Part shown: one piece after another, positions 1 to 9,614 of the stretch | Position numbering within the stretch: the stretch's first letter is position 1 | Layout of the letters: every line of letters begins with the position of its first letter | Assembly: GCA_015179125.1 (NCBI GenBank) | Contig: WHVA01000278.1 | Span: 83,348-147,347 of the forward strand | Origin: Gautieria morchelliformis | Taxonomy: Eukaryota > Basidiomycota > Agaricomycetes > Gomphales > Gomphaceae | Length of the DNA: 64,000 nt | Reading direction: 5' to 3' | Notes under the pieces: generated by a model | What the model was told of the DNA's origin: nothing | Seen by the model: only the letters and a program-made list of their open reading frames with translations | The model's database searches: none | Position numbers and translations under genes: made by a program

Positions 1-1858
1 ACAAATCATGATAGTGTTACAAAATCAGATTATGCCTATGTCATTATTCCACTACCTAATCCCAACACCTCTATCATCTCATGCCATGCACACTCACTCG
101 AGTCACCATAACTGATCGTTCATAACACCCACGTTTATCCCTACACGCATCTACACTGTTAGAATAAATGGCATAAATCAATTCCATTATGTTCTATTGG
201 TTTAAGACATAGCTAATGATTCTTCTAGCTGGATAACACTCGACTCAAGATGGGGTATTGGTCTAGAAACCAATGTGTCGCACCGGCATTGGTGCCTGCC
301 TCAGAAAGCAGGCGCCTGGGCGCCAGGTTAGAAGATAAAATACTACAGGATTTAGAAGTCCGTATGGAGATCTCGGACATGATGGGAATCACAGAAGATA
401 GACCCATTGATGGACGTGCCAAGTGGATACCTCAGGAGAGAGGTACAGAGGTGGCAATTGCCTTGCCAAGTGTGCTGTATGCATGCAGCACAAGACACAT
501 AAAGATTTATTTTCTATTCAATCCCCCTGACTAGTCCAATGGATTATGAACCATTTCTCATGTAGACAGGGTCTTTGTACATCATTCCTAGGTCCCCACT
601 TGGATAGTGATCAGTTGATCACTATCTACAAGCCTATTCCTGCTCCACAGCTGAATGCAGCCTGTGGAGCATTTCCCCTATCAAAACTCACTATCTCAAC
701 CCATTTTCCTACTATTTCGAATCCTAGTAGTTACTAACATTTTAGTATAAGTAGCTACCACAAAACTGTACAATGGAACCAGTCAATTATAGGTTGCACT
801 CACCAGATAGTCTGCATGTCTGTTTGATCACTGCAGGACTTGTTTCTCAGCAGTTTTCTCTGTTTCCTCGTCTAGGGTTTACTATTACTGTCTACTCTCT
901 ACTACTCCAGAAGCAAGAACTTCGGAGTTCTCGTTCTCTTCTTTGACGACATCCTCTCATTGATCCTTTGATTTGTCAGAAGGGAAGCAGCTACCCTGCT
1001 TAGTCAGCATGCGCATACTGCATACAAGGCAGCCCAAACTCCCTGAGCAATCAGAACCTCATTCATTCTGATTAATATAATAGAAATCACAACATACACG
1101 AGCCCACACATTCCTATGCCAATCATCACATGTACAACCCGTGGAACCAGCCCTGACCCAAGGCAGAAACCCGAGCCTGAGGGAATCTGATCCATGGAGT
1201 GGCACACCGATTGGATCATCACGTATGGACTTTTCTTCCCCCCTTCTCCTTCCTCACATCCACATTCCATGATCACTTCTGTTTCTGATTGCCAATACAT
1301 ATGAACCACTTGCTATTCGATAGATAGTCACTACTGCAGCAACTGGCACCATAACCCCCGAGTCTCACATACACATCCCCCTCACGCCGGTAACCGCTTC
1401 TTTTGTCATAGTTCGTTCCACACACCAGTTAAATAGCTGTCCTGTATGTAGTGGATGACCAGTCAATTAGAACTCATTCATCTTGGAAAGTTATCGAACA
1501 TCTTACTGCACATACATTGTGTAATCACTGCTCGAGATACACACACACAGTGTATACTCGACCTCTCTATCATCTACTGATTCGACCTCTATTCGAAGTC
1601 TGAATTATACTACAATCGAAATCCACTGTCAACAAACTCTTAATTTTCCACAGATAGTATGGATACCCGGTACTCCAATGCGTTGGTTGGATGGATTAGA
1701 TAATTGGAGTAGGTGTCCTCATGTTCCTAAAGGGTTGGTTCTGAATTGGAAGGGATAGTTGAGTATACCACCATTCATATTTGGGGCAGGCAATCAGATG
1801 TTATTGGCAATCAGTGTGGTGGAATTTTTTCCAGAGTGTCTAGGGTGTTATCTCTGGA
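1..1858. other. Gene-free left flank
   Basis: I see no supported gene here. The short open frames have no recognisable motif and no consistent splice context. Two hairpins lie close together: a perfect palindrome with 11-bp arms at 603-613 and 616-626, and a 10-bp-arm hairpin at 641-650 and 662-671. The base composition is AT-rich intergenic. Confidence 0.5.
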
Positions 1859-1937
1859 GGGGCCAGGATTGAATGCTCAGCCTTAGCTGATACACTCAAC
1901 CCCAGGGGCAGGCTTACCACTAAGCTACCGCGGCCCA
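1859..1937 (-). mobile_element. tRNA-derived SINE-like sequence
   Basis: On the minus strand this reads as a degenerate tRNA of about 78 nt. The ends GGGCC and GGCCC can pair as an acceptor stem. An A-box-like TAGCTTAGTGG has a GCTT/AAGC D-stem, and a B-box-like GCATTCAATCC lies near the 3' end. The anticodon and T arms are poor, so a functional tRNA is unlikely. Minus-strand downstream sequence contains a CCAGAG/CTCTGG inverted pair and a short A-run. A tRNA-derived SINE or tRNA pseudogene fits best; other copies would be needed to call the family. Confidence 0.4.
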
Positions 1938-2754
1938 TTTTCTCATCCTTGCCCACCATGAGTCAACTGCAGCCAAATTGTGGTGAACTGCCACTAGTCT
2001 GACATGACAACCTTAACTAAACAATGCGAGGCCCAGTTTCCCTGATGCCACCCATGGTTACCCACAAGTGAATGTTTGGGCTAAATACTATAGTAAAGAT
2101 GGGCCTTCAAGCACCAAGCTTCATGCATCTGCTTTGCAAGTGGTACATACATGAAGGATGCTGCAAGTGGATCTCACTCCATTCCCATTATTACCATTAT
2201 ACATGACTAGGGTATCATGGTAAACATAATTTTATGGCATGTTGTACTCCCAGGAGGGCTGTAATTTTTGACTGGAAATGAAGACCTTTCAAGGATGAAT
2301 ACATATTTCCAACTGCAGGTGTGCAGATTCCTATCATATATACCCCCTTGACAGCTCATAACTACAGTCTCCTATGATGGTCTTCCTTACTTTTCCTTGC
2401 TCTGCAGCATGTCTGCCCATGTTAAGATGGTATGTCATACTAAGACTCAGCTCTAAGAGTTGAGCTGAGGTTCAGAGCTGAGGGCTTGGCTTCAACTTTG
2501 TAGGTTGCACCCACTCAGTGTTCTGCTCTAATGTCAGGAACAGGGTTCAGCTTTAAGCCAAGGATCAGAATCAATATCAGACAGGAGAGCTTAGTGTACA
2601 AGGAGCTAAGTTGATATATGAACTGAGGAGCTAGCATACAGGATTGGGGGGTTTATATAGTAAAGCAGGATGCAGGGTCAGGGACATTGATGACCGGAAC
2701 TAGTGGACAAGGGGGAATGAGACTTACCTAAGAAGTCAACCACCACCACAAGTA
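1938..2754. other. Gene-free stretch left of the copia element
   Basis: No gene is supported. Around 2440-2490 there are imperfect repeats of AGCTGAGGTTCAGAGCTGAG type. The last five bases before the LTR (AAGTA, 2750-2754) do not match the five bases after the element, so no target-site duplication is visible. Confidence 0.45.
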
Positions 2755-3250
2755 TGTTGGGTGCATTTATGCTCCTGCACCAAAATCAAGCATAATATTC
2801 GATTTGCTATATGGTGTTTCAATCTCTTCTCACATTGTTCTTGTACCATGCACCCATTTCTCTGATTATTTTCGAAATTTTCCAGTCACTCCTTACCTCT
2901 CCATTTCATCTTGTTATTTCTATTTTCACAAGCGGCTGCACCCAGCGGAGTCTGAAATGACTTCGACGCGCGAGCTCTTGGGCGCTAAAGGGCCGGGTAG
3001 TAGTACATGCACAGTGAGACAGATTTCCCCCTCTCTCAGTGACAACTAAATTCACTGAGAGAGGCAAGTAAATTAGTCTAGTGTTCTTTCGATTTATTGA
3101 CCTAGAAATCCTCTGTAGTGAATTAATTTCTAGGTAGTGTATAATATACTTACAGTGACAACTAAATTCACTGAGAGAGTGAATTAATTTCTAGTCTATT
3201 CTTTTGAGAAAGCAGTCCATACCTACTGCCTATAATTCCTGTCCTCTACA
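2755..3250 (+). repeat. 5' LTR of the copia element
   Basis: This 496-bp LTR has TG...CA ends. Near its 3' end a block (GTGACAACTAAATTCACTGA) occurs twice, about 130 bp apart. A GC-rich segment (about 2960-3000) contains AAGGGCCGGG. The sequence is nearly the same as the solo LTR at 12037-12533. Confidence 0.92.
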
Positions 3251-3264
3251 GGGTTATGGGCCCC
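3251..3264 (+). promoter_or_regulatory. Primer-binding site matching the initiator-tRNA anticodon arm
   Basis: GGGTTATGGGCCCC directly abuts the LTR. Its complement, GGGGCCCATAACCC, contains the CAU anticodon with flanking stem bases typical of eukaryotic initiator tRNA-Met. Drosophila copia is known to prime from an internal half of tRNA-iMet, so the same mode is inferred here. Confidence 0.65.
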
Positions 3265-6200
3265 GGAGACACTTCTGAGAAGCTATTGGGTGTTGAGAAG
3301 CTTGCTACTGATGGAAGTAATGGCCATTGTGGGAGCCACTCTCATCAGCTATTTCGAGTCCAAAAATCTACTCAAGCATGTAGAAGGGAGAGTCACTCGA
3401 CCTCCTGATCCTCCAGTTATGCCCCCAGGCCATATTCTTACAGAAGCTGAGGAAACTCAGATGGATAAGGCTGAGGAGAAGCTGGAGAGATACCTTGCTA
3501 GAGAAGGACAAGCCAAGACCCAAATCATCGTCTCAGTGTCAGAGTCATTAGCTCTGATGCTACAGAAGCAGAAGACAGCAAAAGAGACTTGGGATGCACT
3601 GGTCAATGAAATGACCAAAAAGCCCAAGATGGTCCTCACCAGCCTGCAGAGACAACTCCGCAGTATGAGATGTCCTGAGGATGGAGATTTGAGAGATCAT
3701 TTGGACAAGGCCCAAGACCTATATGCTCGTCTTAATGAGATGGGAGCCAGAGTTTCCGAAGAAGAATTCATGGACATTATCCTTGCGTCACTTCCACCAT
3801 CCTATGAGGCAGTCATGAACGCCCTTACCACTTCGCTTGAAGAATGCGGGATGCCATTAGTCCCTGATAATATTATTAGGGTACTAAAGGCTCAGTATGA
3901 CAGGAAGAAAACACTCCCGCAAGAAGAGCAGGTGTTTATTGGTTCATCTACTAAGAAGGACCAGAAGGGGCAGAAGGCGCATATATGCACCAACTGCAAA
4001 AAGCTGGACATTCCATCGAAAATTGCTGGGCTAAAGGAGGTGGTAAAGAAGGTCAAGGACCACGTCAGAAGAAAAAAGCCAAAGGCAAGAAGAAGAAGAA
4101 GGGTAAAGCAAAAGCGAATGTTGCCGAAGAAGAGTCCTCTTCTGAGGAAAGTGGTGATGGGCATCTTGCCTTCACCAATTTCGACGAGTGCTCGAATTTC
4201 AATCTGAGCACATCCTCAGGAGTTATAGTCATACTCGACACCGGAACGACATCGCATATGACTCCTCATAAAAATTTATTGAGGAACTACTGTCAATTCT
4301 CACAGCCGAGGACTATCCGAGCAGCCAACAAAGGCACCTTTGATGCCTTCGGTTCAGGACTGCTCGTATTATCCAATAAGGTTGGAGATAAAACAGTAGA
4401 AGTCACTTTGCAAGATACATACTATGCACCAAAAATTGCTGCTACCCTCGTCTCGATCGGTCGGTGCGATGATGCTGGCTACGACATTCGACTCGGTGGC
4501 CAGAAATGCACGATATCTAACGCTGTTGGAAAGGTATTGATGCAAGCACCGAAGGTCAATGGTTTATATCGACTAGACCTCCAGTCACCAAGTGCTCAAG
4601 CCCATATGTGTTTGTCTGCCATGGAAATTCATCAAAAAATGGGGCACATCTCACAGAAGTCCCTACAACATCTATTAAATCATGGCATGATATTGGGCAT
4701 TGAACTGAGCTCCACAGGCGATAGAATTGTCTGTGATGCGTGTATTCAGGCCAAGATTGCACGCAAACCTCTTCCTCGAGAACCCAGAGACCGAACATCA
4801 AAATTCGGTGACAGAATTTATTCTGATGTCTGGGGACCTGCAAGACACCTCACAATCGATAAAAAGTCATATTATGTCTCTTTTATCGATGACTACTCAA
4901 GAGAATCGGTGATCTATCTCATGGCGAACAAATCAGAAGCATTTTCAAAGTACAAGCTCTACGAGGCTTTAATGCTTCGACAGAGAAATGTGCACATCAA
5001 GGCACTTGTTTCTGATCGAGGGGGCGAGTATACGAGCTCTGAATTCGAACAGCATCTAGCCAAACAAGGCACGAAGCATCAGTTGACGGTACACGACACA
5101 CCAGAGTCTAATGGTGTTGCCGAACGTCTGAACCGAACTCTCACTGAGAGAACTCGTGCCATGCTGTTGGATCAGGCCTTCCTAAGATATTATGGGGCTA
5201 TGCAATACAGCATGCCAATTATCTTAGGAACAGGACGCATACAAGAGCTCTACCGGATAAAACGCCCTACGAGATGATCCACCATGAGAAACCGAATCTC
5301 AAAGACATTCACGCGTGGGGAACTGAAGTCTATGTTAAGGTCACTCAGGGAGATAAATTGGAAGCTCGTGCCAAGAGAGCTCGGTGGATAGGAATTTCTG
5401 CGCAGAGCCATGGTCATTATATTTATTGGCCTGACTCGCACAAAGTTTCTGTCGAGCGGAATGTTGTGTTTGATTCAGAGATGAAGAAGGGAAAGGTCCC
5501 AATCATTTCTATTGAGGAATCCAAGCTACCTACGTCTAGAGAGGAGAAGAAGGCCATTCCGGCATCAGTGCCTGTGCCCGGTCGCTTAGTCAGCGAAGAG
5601 GCAAAGATCGAAGAAATTGATGAAAGTGCACCAGAGGAATATCTTGAAGAGCTGCAACCTATTCAGGGAGTTGATGACAGACCTAGAGAAGCTGAACCGA
5701 TAAGGAGAAGCGAAAGGATCCGTCAACAACAAGTGCAGCCGGCCCCATCAGGTCCCGTAACAAGATCTCAAACTCAGAGACAAGCTGGCGCACATATGAC
5801 TACGCTAGCTTACGAGGACGTTGAGGACCATAAAGAAGTTTTATTCGACCAAGAATTATCCTCCGAGATTGATGGCATCAGTAGCTATGAGTGTGCCATC
5901 AGTGCGTTTCCAACCGACGGTCAAAACAGTGACAAGGCGCCGGATTTGAGTCAAATTGAACCTAGCAATGCAGACGAAGCTCTGAATAATCCTATGTGGA
6001 AGAAATCAATGGACAAGAGTACGAGGCCCTAATCGACAAAGGAGTGTGGGAACGAGCTAAACCACCTCCTGGAGCCAATATTGTCGGTAATAAATGGGTC
6101 TACCTTTGGAAGCGTAATCCAGAAGGGAAACCAATAATGCCTAAATCGAGAATGGTCGCCCAAGGCTTCACACAGAAGTTTGGAGTCGACTATGATGAGA

Positions 6201-7494
6201 CATACTCACCTGTTGCTCGGTTATCCTCCCTACGGATCATATGCGCCATTGCTGCTAGGAATGACTGGCCTATCCATCAAATGGACGTGGACTATGCATA
6301 CCTCAATGCTACACTGCCTGAACCTATTTACATGAAGCAGCCATATGGATATGAGTCCAGAGACAAAGACGAAGTGCTACTTTTGAAGAAAGCACTCTAC
6401 GCCTCAAACAATCTGGAAGGGAATGGTACAAACGTCTAAGTGGTGAATTCCACAAATTAGGATTCACTACGTCAGCCACAGATGGGGCTGTATTTTATAG
6501 ACGTGGCGGAAAGGGGCATGTGATCATTGCAACAGCTGTGGATGATCTCACCATCACAGCTGAGAATCAGTCAGTCCTGGACGAAGTCCAATGAGATCTT
6601 GCTCAGGTCTTTAGTATGAAAGATCTAGGCGAGATTCATTGGCTATTGAATCTTAAAATCGAAAGAGACTGGCAGAAGAAAACCATTGCAATTTCACAAC
6701 CTGCATACATCGAGAAGATCATCAAGAAATTCAATCTCGAAGATGCGAAGACTTATGCTACGCCCCTTGATCCAGCCGTTAAATTATCTAAAGACCAATG
6801 TCCTTCTACAGAGAGAGGCAAGAAAGCCATGTCGAAGTTTCCATACAGGCAAGCCATAGGATCACTGATGTGGGCAGCTGTAGCCACTCGACCTGACATT
6901 GCATTTGCGGTGTCATTGCTCTCGCAATTCCTCGAAAATCCAGGTGGCACACATTGTAATGCAGTCAAACGTGTCTTCAAATATTTGAAAGGCACGAAGC
7001 ATTACAAGCTCACACTTGGAAGAAATCGAGATGGCTTGATAGGGTATTCAGATGCAGATTGGGGTTCGCAGAGTCATAGGCGTTCGTATTCGGCATACTT
7101 ATTTCAGATTGATGGAGGCACTGTTTCATGGAGTTGTCAGAAACAGTCAATAGTAGCCCTCTCATCAACTGAAGCCGAATTCGTCGCCCTGACCCATGCG
7201 GGCAAAGAGGCTCTCTGGATGCGCCATTTTATTTCTGAAATATTCCAACCACTGAACAGACCCATCAAAATTTATTCAGACAATCAATCAGCCATTGCCA
7301 TCACGTATGGCACTCAACAACACACGAGAACCAAACATTTCGACATCAGATTATATTTCCTTCGAGATATAATCAAAAATCAACAAGCCAAGCTCGTTTA
7401 TTTGCCAACCGAACAAATGTTGGCAGATATCCTCACCAAAGGACTTTCTAGTCCTAGAGTGAAGATCCTCAATGAGCAAATCGGAATATATTAA
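3256..7494 (+). pseudogene. Copia gag-pol polyprotein, frameshifted
   Basis: The polyprotein would supply capsid, protease, integrase and reverse transcriptase/RNase H. The first ATG (3256) overlaps the primer-binding site. Domains in order: gag to about 4000; CX2C...HX4C zinc knuckle about 3988-4040, split by a frameshift; protease LDTGTTSHM at about 4235; integrase HHCC zinc site about 4630-4760; DDE core with SDRGGEYTS at about 5020; RT from about 6030 with VDD catalytic residues near 6540; RNase H about 7030-7340 with SDADWG and LSSTEAEF. Frame breaks are inferred near 3320 (two), 4003, 5182, 6000 and 6393, plus an in-frame TGA at 6592-6594. Each break looks like loss of one base. It cannot make an intact product as sequenced. 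Confidence 0.88.
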
Positions 7495-7495
7495 G

Positions 7496-7507
7496 CTTGA
7501 GGGGGCG
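7496..7507 (+). other. Polypurine tract of the copia element
   Basis: GCTTGAGGGGGCG directly precedes the 3' LTR. This is the expected position and purine-rich composition for the plus-strand primer. Confidence 0.6.
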
Positions 7508-8003
7508 TGTTGGGTGCATTTATGCTCCTGCACCAAAATCAAGCATAATATATCCAATTTGTTGTGTGGTTTCTCAATTTCTTCTCATATTGTTCTTGTA
7601 TCATGCATCCATTTCTCTGGTTATTTTCGAAATTTTCCACTCACTCCCTATCTCTCCATTTCATCTTGTTATTTCTATTTTCACAAGCGGCTGCACCCAG
7701 CGGAGTCTGAAATGACTTCGACGCGCGAGCTCTTGGGCGCTAAAGGGCCGGGTAGTAGTACATGCACAGTGAAACATTTTCCCCCTCTCTCAGTGACAAC
7801 TAAATTCATTGAGAGAGGCAAGTAAATTAGTCTAGCATTCTTTCGATTTATTAACCTAGAAATCCTCTGTAGTGAATTGTTTTCTAGGTAGTGTATCATA
7901 TATTTAGAGTGACAACTAAATTCACTGAGAGAGTGAATTGTTTTCTAGTCTATTCTTTTGAGCAACAAGTCCATACCTACTGCTATAATTCCTGTCCTCT
8001 ACA
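7508..8003 (+). repeat. 3' LTR of the copia element
   Basis: This LTR has the same length as the 5' copy (496 bp) and the same ends. Scattered substitutions and small compensating indels separate it from the 5' LTR. It abuts the truncated LINE at 8004 with no intervening host sequence. Confidence 0.92.
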
Positions 8004-8928
8004 GGTGGGGTGGGGGCCACCGCGGTGCTCTACAGAAGAGGAGTGGAGAAAAAAGTGGCGAGAAAATACTTGGGGACAGCGGAGGAACACACTGGGTTTG
8101 AAGCCGAGCTGCTAGGTGCGGCAATGGGAGCGAAATTGCTCCAGGGAGAGCGGCATGGCCACCACACCCTAGCACTTGACAACCAGGCGGCTATCCAAAC
8201 CACGAGAGAGGAACGCGCGATACCCGGCCAGTACCTAGTAAACGCCCTCCATGAGCAGATGGACGCAGTCAGGGTCGGAAGCACAAGGGGGGCTAGGGTG
8301 ACCATGAGATGGGTGCCGGGGCACAAGGGACTCCAGGGAAACGAGAGGGCGGACGAGGAGGCGAAAAGAGCGGCCAGAGGGGAAACTACAGGTGAGACGG
8401 ATGTGCCGATGTCGTGCAGAGGGGAGCTCCCGGTCAGCTGCGGAACTACAGAGGCACCACCAAAGACTGAAGGAGCAAGCCAAGAAGCTTTTCAGGGAGT
8501 CACCAAGAGCCAGGCACACCCACAATATAGACCCGTCAATGCCGTCGCCAGCATTCGCGAAGCTATGCAGGGGACTCACACGCAAACATAGTTCACTTTT
8601 GATCCAGCTCAGAACCGGCCATATCCCACTCAATGGGTACCTGTACAAGATTGGAAAAGTGGAGACCCCCACGTGCCCGGTGTGCCATCGCGACAATGAA
8701 ACGGTACACCATTACCTCATACAGTGCCCAGCGTGCAAACCCCAGAGACGCCTGTTGGAAAAGAAGCTCAAGCGCGGGGCAAGGTCCCTTCGGACGTTAT
8801 TGTCCAGGCCAAAAGCCATGAAGCCACTCTTTCAGTTCATTAACGACACAGGAAGGTTCAGAAGCACTTTCGGAGAGGTGGCGATGCTGGCAGATAAGAA
8901 CAATCGCAAGGGCGACGGGCGGACATAG
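8004..8928 (+). pseudogene. LINE ORF2 C-terminus: RNase H and CCHC-like knuckle
   Basis: The first frame (8004 to about 8440) reads as RNase H. It shows ALDNQAAIQT with a catalytic Asp, then MRWVPGHKGLQGNERADEEA with the conserved His and Asp. The first RNase H strand with its Asp is cut away by the LTR junction. The frame then shifts by one inserted base near 8390-8440. It continues as a Tad1-type tail with the knuckle CPVCHRDNETVHHYLIQCP at about 8680 and stops at 8926-8928. It is non-functional: truncated and frameshifted. Confidence 0.82.
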
Positions 8929-9122
8929 ATAATGAAAGCAACCAGCTACCTCGCTTCACCAGCAAGCACGGACTGCTCTGGGTTCTACCCATGAGCTTAT
9001 GCAGAGATAGAGGTATAAAGGATAGATAGATGAAAATATGTTGACCGCATTCATATATGCCTCGTCTTACATAGGGCCCGGCCCCAAAAGACATAAATTG
9101 GAGAAAAAAAAAAAAAAAAAAA
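8004..9122 (+). mobile_element. 5'-truncated LINE (Tad1-like) ending in poly(A)
   Basis: Only the 3' end of a non-LTR retrotransposon remains: most of the RNase H domain, a C-terminal zinc-knuckle region, a 3' UTR, and a run of 19 A at 9104-9122. The left end coincides exactly with the end of the copia 3' LTR. The missing 5' part is not present left of the copia element, so it was lost by deletion. The poly(A) end sits inside exon 9 of the unit-1 zinc-finger gene, which marks the original insertion point. Confidence 0.85.
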
Positions 9123-9614
9123 GCGAGGATGATGACTTGGCACCAGCAACCACGGAAACATCACACCTCAAGGAATGCGGCCATACCGATGCATATGGCC
9201 GGACCTGTCGAAAGGTTGATGTGGATCATACACATCACTGGATAAACGACCACGTCATGCGGGAGCTGCAACATATCCAGAGTGGCTCTTTGGACATATC
9301 CAGGGCCACGATACTCACGTCCGATGCCGACGTTCTCCGGGCAGAGGCGCTCCAGGTGGTGTGTCCTTACGGATGCACCAAGTTACCCCTGGGGTGTTTG
9401 CAGTACTTGGACCAAGTACCGCAAACAACCGAGGACATTCTCGCAAGAAGCCCATCTGCTGCGGCACCTCCGGGTGGCCTGCTGGAAGAATCTGACGGAT
9501 AGGAAGGCTAAGGCCGTGGCCGCAACATCGAGTCCGCGTTTCGATTTCCATTCTAAAGAATGGAAATCGAAAGGCAGACTCGATGTCTTGACCAAGAACT
9601 CCTGGAGAAAGTAA
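9123..9614 (+). pseudogene. Unit 1 zinc-finger gene remnant (exon 9 tail)
   Basis: Only the last three quarters of exon 9 survive downstream of the LINE poly(A). The His/Cys segment (ECGHTDAYGRTC...HWINDHVMREL) and VVCPYGC are present. About 33 extra bases after CPYGC shift the frame. A second insertion at 9526-9554 is an inverted copy of the next 29 bases. The ending matches units 2 and 4. This is a clear pseudogene. Confidence 0.8.
9526..9585. repeat. Foldback insertion with 29-bp arms, unit 1
   Basis: The left arm 9526-9554 is the reverse complement of the right arm 9557-9585, with two mismatches and a 2-nt loop. Units 2-4 have only the right-arm sequence, so the left arm is the insertion. 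At the mismatches the left arm keeps the CGCGG seen in the other units while the right arm has changed. Confidence 0.88.

Larger units (their letters stand above)
2755..8003 (+). mobile_element. Ty1/copia-type LTR retrotransposon, disabled
   Basis: Two direct 496-bp LTRs (2755-3250 and 7508-8003), each starting TGTTGGG and ending CTACA, flank a gag-pol region. Its order is gag, zinc knuckle, protease, integrase, RT, RNase H, which is the Ty1/copia order. A primer-binding site directly follows the 5' LTR, and a purine tract precedes the 3' LTR. The LTRs differ at about 30 positions by eye. No target-site duplication is present (AAGTA versus GGTGG). The 5' LTR is closer to the solo LTR at 12037 than to its own 3' LTR, which suggests a product of recombination between elements. 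Confidence 0.92.

Noticed and set aside
1004..1309. 101-codon minus-strand frame
   Set aside because: Hydrophobic, low-information frame with no conserved features or promoter.
3985..6620. Programmed frameshifting between copia reading frames
   Set aside because: There are too many breaks, inside conserved domains such as the zinc knuckle and RT; single-base loss is simpler.
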